64,000 nucleotides of DNA from Saprospiraceae bacterium (lineage in GTDB: Bacteria > Bacteroidota > Bacteroidia > Chitinophagales > Saprospiraceae): NCBI GenBank assembly GCA_020850225.1, contig JADZFD010000026.1, positions 1 to 64,000 on the forward strand, in the 5' to 3' direction. The notes beneath the pieces are model-generated. The model was given only the letters and a program-made list of their open reading frames with translations, made no database searches and was not told where the DNA came from. Both the position numbers and the translations under genes were made by a program. Shown here in pieces: positions 1 through 7,772 of the stretch (positions are counted from its first letter, which is position 1; every line of letters begins with the position of its first letter).

Positions 1-212
1 AATCGTTTTAACAGAACAATTATTCTTGTGAGCTAACTGCAAATAGGTCTGTTTACCACTTTTGTATTCTTCCCATATTTGCTCATTATTGATGCGTTGC
101 CCACCTAAAAATTGTTTATTACAGCAGATACATTTATATCGCTGTTTACCTTTTACTAACCCATTTTTCTTAGTAACAGAACTACCGCAGTAAAAGCACT
201 TTTTTTATTCAT
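1..212 (-). CDS. Transposase N-terminus (zinc-binding), cut by window edge, with frame break
   Basis: Reading the minus strand into the left edge gives a short Cys-rich finger (CFYCGSSVTKKNG, then YKCICCNKQFLGG) followed by a helix-turn-helix-like stretch (IWEEYKSGKQTYLQLAHKNN). This resembles the N-terminus of Bacteroidota transposases annotated as the Zn-binding variant of the IS256 group; the exact IS family is from memory and not certain. The only nearby ATG (at 212) is one frame away from the zinc-finger frame. The two frames meet at a run of seven A (200-206), where a -1 slip after AAA AAA would join them. This could be programmed frameshifting or simple decay. The C-terminal catalytic part lies outside the window. 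Confidence 0.6.
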
Positions 213-369
213 AACCTTTGATTGTCCTCAAAGCTAATAATATTAAGCTTTCCAGACGATTTTAGCATCATTTTTGTCCATTAAGCCGATTTTTAGAATA
301 TAGTTTAATTTTATAAATATTTGACATTCAATACATTGTAAAATATTTATATTTTTGTAAACGATTAGA

Positions 370-395
370 TACGTTTGTACACGTAAGTAAACGTA
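370..395. repeat. Inverted repeat TACGTTT-N12-AAACGTA
   Basis: Seven-base arms (370-376 and 389-395) flank a 12-nt centre. The repeat lies in the roughly 280-base gene-free stretch between the truncated transposase and the first ssb gene. It could be an operator for ssb or a relic of the insertion-sequence end; the sequence alone does not decide. The 71-aa minus-strand ORF over this stretch has no recognisable features and was not called. Confidence 0.3.
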
Positions 396-529
396 TATTA
401 AACGGTTTGTGATATTCGATGCCTCCATCTTTGCAGTGTCAATCGATCGGAAGATCAAAATTTTGTTTCATCCGTCCGCGTTTCTGACATAATATGCAAA
501 CAGATACACGGACACAAATTTTCAATATC

Positions 530-898
530 ATGTTACACAATGTAAAAAATTTAGTACAAATCGTAGGTCATGCAGGTAAAGATGTAGTCCTGACACAATT
601 TGAAAACGGCAATAAGAAAGCCACAGCTGTCATTGCTACCAATGACAATTACAAAGACAAAAACGGTGCATCCGTTAAACGTACAGAATGGCATAAGGTC
701 GTCGCCTGGGGAAAAATGGCGGATGACTTAGCTGCAAGTATCCAAAAAGGGAATGAAGTGGCAATCCACGGTAAATTATCATACCGTACCTATGTGGATG
801 GTAACGGTACATCCAGGTATATCACAGAAATCGTGGTAAATGAGTTTTACAAGATAGCCAGAGTTACAGCAAATGTTGCTGAAGCCATACCTTTTTAA
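530..898 (+). CDS. ssb: Single-stranded DNA-binding protein (OB fold), copy 1
   Basis: Binds single-stranded DNA during replication, repair and recombination. The product shows the SSB pattern: N-terminal strand VKNLVQIVGHAGKD, then KRTEWHKVVAWGKMADDLA, then GNEVAIHGKLSYRTY and a final YITEIVVNEF. About 122 aa, shorter than typical long-tailed SSBs. It ends EAIPF, keeping the terminal Pro-Phe that partner proteins of bacterial SSBs recognise, but without the usual acidic tail. I chose the ATG at 530 rather than the track start at 494, because the upstream sequence and N-terminus then match the neighbouring paralogue. A second ssb follows 70 bases downstream. Confidence 0.9.
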   Translation: MLHNVKNLVQIVGHAGKDVVLTQFENGNKKATAVIATNDNYKDKNGASVKRTEWHKVVAWGKMADDLAASIQKGNEVAIHGKLSYRTYVDGNGTSRYITEIVVNEFYKIARVTANVAEAIPF

Positions 899-968
899 TT
901 TTCCATTTATTTAGTTCTACTTTAAATTTTTATTCATTTTTTTATTAAATTTTCAAAAAACAAATATC

Positions 969-1298
969 ATGTCAAATACACTTAGAAATTCAGTTCAGCT
1001 TATTGGTAATGTAGGAAAGGAAATAGCTGTTATGTCCTTCGAATCTGGTAGCAAAAAAGCATCTATTGTACTCGCCACCAATGAATATTATACCAATAAC
1101 AAAGGTGAAAAGGTAAAGCAAACCGAATGGCACAACCTGACAGCATGGGGGAAGACGGCGGAATTAATGGCGGAATCCCTAACGGTAGGTTCGCAGGTAG
1201 CCATACAAGGTAAACTGACTAATCGCAGTTATCAGGATAAGGACGGCATCACAAAATACGTCACAGAAGTGATTGTCAATGAGTTCTTCAAACTATAA
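969..1298 (+). CDS. ssb: Single-stranded DNA-binding protein (OB fold), copy 2
   Basis: A 109-aa paralogue of the preceding gene, collinear from start to end (NSVQLIGNVGKEIAVMSFESGSKKAS; KQTEWHNLTAWGKTAELMAESL; GSQVAIQGKLTNRSY; VTEVIVNEFFKL). It ends right after the OB fold, so the Pro-Phe tail of copy 1 is missing. By family knowledge it should still bind single-stranded DNA but may not recruit tail-binding partners. The tandem arrangement looks like a local duplication followed by divergence; co-transcription with copy 1 is likely from the spacing and shared strand. Confidence 0.9.
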   Translation: MSNTLRNSVQLIGNVGKEIAVMSFESGSKKASIVLATNEYYTNNKGEKVKQTEWHNLTAWGKTAELMAESLTVGSQVAIQGKLTNRSYQDKDGITKYVTEVIVNEFFKL

Positions 1299-1489
1299 CA
1301 ATGCAATGAATGTAGCATTTGAGAGATCATAATCCACGATAGAAAAGGATATATCGTAAATAGAAGTATAGATGATTGGGTATCTTTTTAACATGCAGAA
1401 CAAGCTATAAAGGATGTCCGATCATCTAATGCTATTAGCCCAACAATAACTACTGTTATTCATTAAAATACTATCTATTGCGAAAAGTG

Positions 1490-1676
1490 AAAAGTGAATT
1501 TCCCATTACTAATTGCATATTGCCAATACGAATTGCAAATTACATATTGCGAATTGCAAATTTGCCCATTGCCCATTGCCCATTGCCCATTGCCCATTTC
1601 AAATTGCCCATTTCAAATTGCCCATTGCGAATTGCATATTGCCCATTGCATATTACGAATTGCCCACCATTCAAAT
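1490..1676. repeat. Degenerate short-repeat tract (ATTGC / GCCCATT units)
   Basis: Within the 438-base gap between ssb copy 2 and the nuclease-helicase, about 185 bases consist of repeated ATTGC-containing words. The core is five consecutive 7-base GCCCATT-type units (near 1564-1600), flanked by alternating AATTGCATATTGC, AATTGCAAATT and AATTGCCCATT words. Three overlapping plus-strand ORFs cross it in all three frames with repetitive products (NCPLPIAHC-like), which marks them as artefacts of the repeat. The word pattern resembles the AATTACGAATTA/AATTAAGAATTA repeats found near 35-41 kb. The rest of the gap (1299-1489) shows nothing I can name. Confidence 0.8.
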
Positions 1677-1736
1677 AAAGTATAAAAACCATCAAAACTA
1701 TTTTATCTTTACAAATCTAATCAGATATCAATATCC

Positions 1737-4700
1737 ATGGATAAACGGGAGCATATAGCGGAAATATATAATGAGGTAAAGAAAACAGATTTGCAGAATG
1801 ACTGGAGTTCAAATCAAAAGAGCAAAATATGGTTTGATTTATTCAATCAGATACTTGAACAGTCAACGAAGGAAGCCAATCTGTATTTTACTACTATATT
1901 TTCAAAACTTGCATATGTTGGTACTAAGTACAGACTCAATAGCAGGATTATGCATTTGAGTCATTTGTTTAGAAAAGGACATCAGCAGGATCTCATAAAA
2001 GAGCATGTTGTCGAAAAATATGCTGTACTGGGCAGATATGTTTGTTGCATATTGCTCAAAGAAGTACATAAAGTAGATGTAGAAGACCATTTGTTGAGCA
2101 TTGATGAAGATGTTTTGAATTTTTTCAATGAGAAAAAGGTGAAGGTAAGTAGTTTCAGGTCTGTGGTTGAAGCTGTTGTTTTTGAGGTAGATACGGATCA
2201 ACAAACCCTCCATTTTTATGAAGAAAATGATCCATCTGTTCCCAAAACTGCCAAATATAATGTCCATAATAAAAACGAATTGTTTACGCCAAATATTGAA
2301 TCTATTACCAAAACATTTCAACTACCGTTGGATGTAAACTTTATTGATACGGATATCGGTGAAGATGGTATATACTATCCGACAGGTTTGGTCATTCAGC
2401 CTGACAGGCTAATGGATGTTACATCTGTCTCATCCTGTTTTAATGATTATGGAGCAGAGCCATTTCTGTATCTTATCAATAAGTTTAAAGCAATTGAAGC
2501 AACGATCCCCATTCTGACGGGTAATCTTGTAAACTACATCCTGGACGAACTGGTTAATGATCCCGCAATAAGTTTTAAAGAAATGGTGCCTAAGTTATTC
2601 AGGTATAATCCATTAGGATTTGCTGTACTGGATGACGACCAGGTTAGATCAGTGCTTTCATCACTTCATGCACAATACAGGCAGTTATTGTATACAGTAC
2701 AAAGTGATTTCAGAAACAAGGAGATAGATAGGGAAAGGATTTTTCTGGAGCCTTCATTTTATTCACGGGATTATGGTATTCAGGGACGATTAGACTTGTT
2801 GCATGTACATAAGGACAGCTCAAGTTCATACGATATTATAGAGTTGAAAAGTGGAAAAACGTTCAGGAAGAATGTGTATGGTATCAATGCAAGTCATTAT
2901 ATACAGACTTTACTGTATGATCTGATGGTCAAATCTGCTTTTCAGCCTAAAACTAAGTCTTTCAATTATATTCTTTACAGTAAGGAAGAGAAAAATTCAT
3001 TGCGATTTGCACCACCGGTACGTACTCAGCAGTATGAAGCACTGAAACTTAGAAATGACCTGATAGCCATAGAATACAAACTTACTGCTGTTCATACCGA
3101 CAACCGTATTTTCGAGTATATAAAACCCGAAAACTTTGAACTATTAAAAGGATTCAATAAAGACGATGTCATCAGTTTCCATAAGATTTATTCAAGCTTA
3201 AATACCTTGCAAAGCAGTTTTTTTAATTATTATACAGCATTTGTTGCAAGGGAGCATTATTTGGCAAAAATCGGTGGAATCAGGGCTGATAAGCAAAATG
3301 GACATGCTGCACTGTGGTTGGAAACAAGAGATGAAAAGGCAGACAGGTTCTCGATTATGGACAAGTTACAGATTCAGGATAACAGGACGAATGACGATCA
3401 TGCGCTAATTACATTTTTAAGATCAGACCAACTTAGTAATCTTGTGGATTTCAGGGTAGGGGATATTGTCGTTCTGTATATCTCTGATGAAAAAACAGTG
3501 AGAGCTGTATTAAAAAATCAGATATTTAAATGTACCATTATCGAACTGAATCAAAATACAGTAACAGTCAAACTCAGAAATAAACAATATAACCAAAGTT
3601 TGTTTACAGGAGATAAAAGGTGGGCACTGGAACCTGATTCGCTGGACTCAGGATTCAATGGTATGTATAAAAATCTATATTCCTGGGCTGCTTCTTCACC
3701 TCACTACAAAGATTTGTATATGGGATTAAGACCACCAGCTTTCGATAACGATAAAAATGAAATTGACTTTTCTGACGGAGTTACGACTAATCAGGGCAGA
3801 TTACTGAATAAAATGTTGCGCGCTAAGGATTACTTCATTTTATGGGGACCTCCGGGTACAGGTAAAACCAGTATGATTTTAAAAAACCTGACGAAATATT
3901 TACATGAAAATACGGAAGAAAATGTCCTGTTACTTGCTTATACCAACAGAGCTGTAGATGAAATATGTGAAGCAGTTTGTAGTATTCACCCCGATTATAT
4001 CCGGTATTTTGTACGTTTGGGATCAAGGAATGCAACTTCACCCAAATTTACACACAATCTTATAGATGAACTTATGGCTGATTTACAATCCCGCAAAGAA
4101 ATTATTGACCAGCTTTCACAGAAACGGATATTTATATCAACAGTAAGCAGCATATTTTCTAAGCCGGAACTATTGAAGCTAAAAAAATTTGACACAGCAA
4201 TCATAGATGAAGCGTCGCAGATACTTGAGCCGATGTTGTGTGGATTACTGTCGAATTTCAGGAGGTTTTTGCTCATAGGTGATCATAAGCAGTTGCCGGC
4301 AGTTGTGGTACAGGATGCTGACCAAAGTACCATAGCTGATGCTGAACTGCAATCGAATGGTTTTTATAATACAAGAGTGTCCATGTTCGAAAGGTTGTAT
4401 ATGCAGTGTGTACAAAAAGGATGGATGGATGCGTACAGTATACTGGATGAACAGGGAAGAATGCATACAGATCTGATGGCTTTCCCCAATTTATATTTTT
4501 ATGATAATCAGTTGCAAGCATTACAGGCTGTAGATAGACTGTATGAATCAGGCTTTTTTAAAAAAATACCAAAGAAATATAACTATTTACAACATAGAAC
4601 AATATTTATAGATACACCCGCAGACAATTCCGTCAATTGGAAGACAAATCATTTTGAAGCCCAAAAATGTATTGAGTTAATCTCAGTTTTAATGGAAACA

Positions 4701-5102
4701 TTCAATATGAATAATAAAGAGATAAATGAAATGTCGGTAGGAATCATTACACCTTATCGTGCACAAATCGCTTTGATTCGTCAGTATCTTGAAAAACATT
4801 TACCGGATATGTTGCCTTTAATTACAGTTGACACTGTGGAACGATATCAGGGAGGAGCCAGAGACATTATTATTATTTCCATGTGTATCAATAAATTAAG
4901 TCAACTGGACAATATGGTTTCATTGTCACAGGAAGGTGTTGACAGGAAGTTGAATGTGGCGCTTACCCGGGCAAAAGAACAGATTGTAATTATAGGAAAC
5001 GAGGACTTATTAAGTAATAATGTTATGTATAATAAATTGATAAACAGCTATCATAAACTTGATTATTATTACTTGAATACACCTTTAACCGTCGAATCAT
5101 AA
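1737..5102 (+). CDS. Dna2-like PD-(D/E)XK nuclease fused to superfamily 1 helicase
   Basis: Predicted nuclease-helicase of 1121 aa. The middle carries a RecB/Dna2-type nuclease core: GRLDLL with D353, IIELKSGK with E369 and K371, and a QxxxY motif (Q390, Y394). The C-terminal half is an SF1 DNA2/NAM7-type helicase: Walker A GPPGTGKT at 704-711, DEA(S) box at 824-826, late motifs VERYQGGARD and LNVALTRAKEQ near the C-terminus. I see no set of four cysteines around the nuclease core, so the iron-sulfur cluster of eukaryotic Dna2 and Cas4/AddB looks absent. The N-terminal 300 residues are not recognised. It lies downstream of two ssb genes, which fits a DNA end-processing role (inference). Confidence 0.85.
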   Translation: MDKREHIAEIYNEVKKTDLQNDWSSNQKSKIWFDLFNQILEQSTKEANLYFTTIFSKLAYVGTKYRLNSRIMHLSHLFRKGHQQDLIKEHVVEKYAVLGRYVCCILLKEVHKVDVEDHLLSIDEDVLNFFNEKKVKVSSFRSVVEAVVFEVDTDQQTLHFYEENDPSVPKTAKYNVHNKNELFTPNIESITKTFQLPLDVNFIDTDIGEDGIYYPTGLVIQPDRLMDVTSVSSCFNDYGAEPFLYLINKFKAIEATIPILTGNLVNYILDELVNDPAISFKEMVPKLFRYNPLGFAVLDDDQVRSVLSSLHAQYRQLLYTVQSDFRNKEIDRERIFLEPSFYSRDYGIQGRLDLLHVHKDSSSSYDIIELKSGKTFRKNVYGINASHYIQTLLYDLMVKSAFQPKTKSFNYILYSKEEKNSLRFAPPVRTQQYEALKLRNDLIAIEYKLTAVHTDNRIFEYIKPENFELLKGFNKDDVISFHKIYSSLNTLQSSFFNYYTAFVAREHYLAKIGGIRADKQNGHAALWLETRDEKADRFSIMDKLQIQDNRTNDDHALITFLRSDQLSNLVDFRVGDIVVLYISDEKTVRAVLKNQIFKCTIIELNQNTVTVKLRNKQYNQSLFTGDKRWALEPDSLDSGFNGMYKNLYSWAASSPHYKDLYMGLRPPAFDNDKNEIDFSDGVTTNQGRLLNKMLRAKDYFILWGPPGTGKTSMILKNLTKYLHENTEENVLLLAYTNRAVDEICEAVCSIHPDYIRYFVRLGSRNATSPKFTHNLIDELMADLQSRKEIIDQLSQKRIFISTVSSIFSKPELLKLKKFDTAIIDEASQILEPMLCGLLSNFRRFLLIGDHKQLPAVVVQDADQSTIADAELQSNGFYNTRVSMFERLYMQCVQKGWMDAYSILDEQGRMHTDLMAFPNLYFYDNQLQALQAVDRLYESGFFKKIPKKYNYLQHRTIFIDTPADNSVNWKTNHFEAQKCIELISVLMETFNMNNKEINEMSVGIITPYRAQIALIRQYLEKHLPDMLPLITVDTVERYQGGARDIIIISMCINKLSQLDNMVSLSQEGVDRKLNVALTRAKEQIVIIGNEDLLSNNVMYNKLINSYHKLDYYYLNTPLTVES

Positions 5103-5252
5103 TCTGTAATTATTCAACCTATACAAAAGTTTAGGATTCAGTCATATGGGAGGAAAATAAATATATTAAACATGAATAGAAATTATTACAAAATGTCCCT
5201 ACTGTACAAAGTTTTACATAATTTTGTACTGACAACGTTTCAGCCTTTTGTT

Positions 5253-6131
5253 ATGTCCAGGTTTGTTTATGTTTTTATGGTATGCCTGAGTGTTACAGGT
5301 ACGGTTGCTCAACTTCCTGTTTCTGACTTGTATCTGGCACAGTTGAGTATGGACGAAGGTATTATTTCTATCAATAGGATATCTTATCTGAGTGCATTCA
5401 ATAACGGTGGTTATAATAATCAGGGTTATTATTTTGATGATGATGAATTGTATATTACATCTGCATTTAAAAATGATTCTTTTACGGATATTCTGGCATT
5501 AAATCCTGAAAGAGGTACATTTTATAAAGTGACTGATACAGAAAGAATAAGTGAATTTTCCCCCAAACTGATTCCGGAAACACAGGACTTCTCTACAGTA
5601 AGAATCGAGAAAGATGGTAAAGATCAAAGTCTTTGGCGTTATCCGCTTTCCCGTGAAAATTATGGATACAGATTGTTTCCAAATCTGAAAAATGTTGGGT
5701 ATTATTGTTGGTTGGATGCTTCCAGGGTAGCGATGTTTTTGGTAGGTAAACCTCATGAATTGGTAATTGGTGATATTGGTACGTCAACGGTACAGCATAT
5801 AGTTTCCAATCCTGGTCGTTGCTTCGTATCAGATAAAAAAGATTTGTTGTATTTTGTGGAGAAGATAAGCCCGGATCTGTGGATACTTAAGTCCTTTAAT
5901 ATCAGAACGAAGGACACATATTCTATAACCAAAATGCCTAAGGATGTTGAAGATTTTGATATATTGAAGGATGGTTCCTTCATCTGTCCGACAAAAAGTA
6001 CATTACGGATATTTAATCCCGATTCTGATTTGAAATGGCGGATAGTAGCTGACCTGTCTTATCTGGGTATCAACAATATAAATCGGACTGTATTGAAGGG
6101 CAACCAGTTAATTTTTGTCAATATTAAATAA
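5253..6131 (+). CDS. Exported beta-propeller-like protein of unknown function
   Basis: The track ORF starts at 5172. The ATG at 5253 gives a clean signal peptide (MSRFVYVFMVCLSVTGTVAQ), so I prefer it, giving about 292 aa. The mature part has repeated strand-rich blocks (ELYITSAFKNDSFTDILALNP, SLWRYPLSRENYGYR, ELVIGDIGTSTVQHIVS, DLWILKSFNIRTKDTYSITKMP) of the type seen in TolB/WD40-like propellers. No catalytic motif is visible. The stop lies one base before the ATG of the DUF1684 lipoprotein, so the two are probably co-transcribed. Function unknown. Confidence 0.7.
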   Translation: MSRFVYVFMVCLSVTGTVAQLPVSDLYLAQLSMDEGIISINRISYLSAFNNGGYNNQGYYFDDDELYITSAFKNDSFTDILALNPERGTFYKVTDTERISEFSPKLIPETQDFSTVRIEKDGKDQSLWRYPLSRENYGYRLFPNLKNVGYYCWLDASRVAMFLVGKPHELVIGDIGTSTVQHIVSNPGRCFVSDKKDLLYFVEKISPDLWILKSFNIRTKDTYSITKMPKDVEDFDILKDGSFICPTKSTLRIFNPDSDLKWRIVADLSYLGINNINRTVLKGNQLIFVNIK

Positions 6132-6132
6132 A

Positions 6133-6789
6133 ATGAAACTCAGAAATAATAGCTTTTTAAATCATTATCTTGTTTGGTTTTCATGCTTATCCATCATATT
6201 AATGTCTTGTTTAGCTTCAAAAAATAAATTGAGCTACAATGACGCATTACTACAATACAGAAAAACATATAAGCAGTCATTTTTGGATGATGAACGCGCA
6301 CCTTTGAAGGAAGAAGATTTGGTTCATCTTAATTTTTTTGAACCTGATCCTTCCTGGCGAATGGAATGTACCTGTCAACGTGTACATGATGCAGTGCCCT
6401 TTGAAATGCCTTTGTACAGTAATATTACAAGAACATATATAGTATACAGTATACTGCATTGTAATCATAGGGGACAAAAAATAAGTTTGCATACATACAA
6501 ATCTATAGCACAGCCGTCAAATCCCTTGTACAGTCAGTACCTTTTTCTGCCTTTTAAAGATAATACGAATGGCGAAGAAACTTATGGAGGTGGCAGATAT
6601 ATTGATTTAAAAATTTCGGATATTGTCAACGATAAGGTGATAATAGATTTTAATCATAGCTATAATCCATGGTGTGCTTACAGTGATGGCTACAACTGTC
6701 CTATTCCACCTGTTGAAAATCATTTGTCCATACCTGTCCGTGCAGGTGAGAAAATGTACACAGGCACCTATAAGGAACGAAGCAAATAA
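6133..6789 (+). CDS. DUF1684 family lipoprotein
   Basis: The ATG at 6133, one base after the previous stop, is preferred over the track start at 6115. It yields a lipoprotein signal ending in a lipobox (IILMSC), so the protein should be anchored in an envelope membrane. The C-terminal half has the DUF1684 hallmarks: LFLPFKDNTNGEETYGGGRYIDL, then DFNHSYNPWCAY, then CPIPPVENHLSIPVRAGE. The family is widespread in Bacteroidota and of unknown biochemical function. The pairing with the propeller-like gene upstream is the only contextual clue. Confidence 0.85.
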   Translation: MKLRNNSFLNHYLVWFSCLSIILMSCLASKNKLSYNDALLQYRKTYKQSFLDDERAPLKEEDLVHLNFFEPDPSWRMECTCQRVHDAVPFEMPLYSNITRTYIVYSILHCNHRGQKISLHTYKSIAQPSNPLYSQYLFLPFKDNTNGEETYGGGRYIDLKISDIVNDKVIIDFNHSYNPWCAYSDGYNCPIPPVENHLSIPVRAGEKMYTGTYKERSK

Positions 6790-6855
6790 TACGATTGAAT
6801 TTATGCAGAACTGAATCTCTTAAGTGTAAATTGTTTCAAAATCAGATTAATCGTT

Positions 6856-7770
6856 CTATTCTAATTTTTGTTGCATATATGTCAGGCCATTTTTTCCCTG
6901 TAACCCGCCGGTATGAATATAAACGATATTACTTCCTTCGGTAAAGTAATTTTTTTCTATAAGATCCATTAATCCATACATCGCTTTACCATTGTATACA
7001 TGGTCAAGTGGTATATTGGTTTCTGTTTCAAACTGGTCGATAAAAGCACATAATTCGGCATTCCATTTTGCATAACCTCCGAAATGATAATCATGATTTA
7101 CAATAAGCAGATGTTCATTCCTGTTATGTGCCAAACGGAGTATTTCATGCTGAAGATGATCACTTTTAAGTGCTGAGAAGCAAATAACTTTAGAAGCAAG
7201 ATTGTCTGAATTCAGTAGTCCTGCCGTTGTACCACCAGTACCGCCGGCTAATACAAAATAATCCGGAGTTGGTATAGGTTCCATAATTATTTCATCCAGA
7301 ATTTCGCCGACACCATACAATGCTAACTCATTCGTACCACCTTCAGGTATGACGGCAGCGCCCGGATATAGATCTATGATCCGCTGTACTTCCAGTGATT
7401 TTTCTTTTAATCTGTAAGCACCTCTTGTTACAGGAATCAGAATCATCCCTGCCTCCGTACAGTATTTCAATGTAGGATTGTTCAAATCCAGTTCACCACG
7501 GATAATACCTATTGCCTGAATTTGAGTATATTGACATGCAGCGGCCAGAGCATGAATATGATTGGAAAAGGCACCGCCGAAAGATATGACCTGAAGAATA
7601 CCTTCACTTTTTAATTTCGTCAGATTATACTTTAATTTTCTGTATTTATTGCCGGAAACCTTATCGTGGATGAGGTCATCACGCTTGATAAACAGATGTA
7701 TGTTCTTTTGCTTTAAAAGTCCATGACTTACTGACTGTAACGGACTGGGTAGTTGTTCTTCAATATCCAT
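6856..7770 (-). CDS. PLP-dependent ACC deaminase / D-cysteine desulfhydrase family enzyme
   Basis: 304-aa fold-type II PLP enzyme. IKRDDLIHDKVSGNKYRKLKYNL contains the SGNKYRKL block whose lysine binds PLP in this family, and FVLAGGTGGTTAGLL is the phosphate-binding loop region. The family includes 1-aminocyclopropane-1-carboxylate deaminase and D-cysteine desulfhydrase; the substrate cannot be chosen from the sequence, though D-cysteine desulfhydrase-like activity is the commoner reality for such genes. It starts 3 bases after the stop of the histidine kinase gene, so it is its operon partner on the minus strand. Confidence 0.85.
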   Translation of the reverse strand: MDIEEQLPSPLQSVSHGLLKQKNIHLFIKRDDLIHDKVSGNKYRKLKYNLTKLKSEGILQVISFGGAFSNHIHALAAACQYTQIQAIGIIRGELDLNNPTLKYCTEAGMILIPVTRGAYRLKEKSLEVQRIIDLYPGAAVIPEGGTNELALYGVGEILDEIIMEPIPTPDYFVLAGGTGGTTAGLLNSDNLASKVICFSALKSDHLQHEILRLAHNRNEHLLIVNHDYHFGGYAKWNAELCAFIDQFETETNIPLDHVYNGKAMYGLMDLIEKNYFTEGSNIVYIHTGGLQGKNGLTYMQQKLE

Positions 7771-7772
7771 AG

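Noticed and set aside
243-458. 71-aa minus-strand ORF upstream of ssb
   Set aside because: A/T-rich, no motif, no promoter; it overlaps the putative ssb control region.
1490-1676. CRISPR array in the ATTGC tract
   Set aside because: Units are 7-13 bases without unique spacers of 30 or so bases, and no cas gene is nearby.
1478-1758. Three overlapping plus-strand ORFs of 63-81 aa (products rich in NCPLPIAHC-like words)
   Set aside because: They are translations of the ATTGC/GCCCATT repeat tract in all three frames; repeat units without stops explain the openness.
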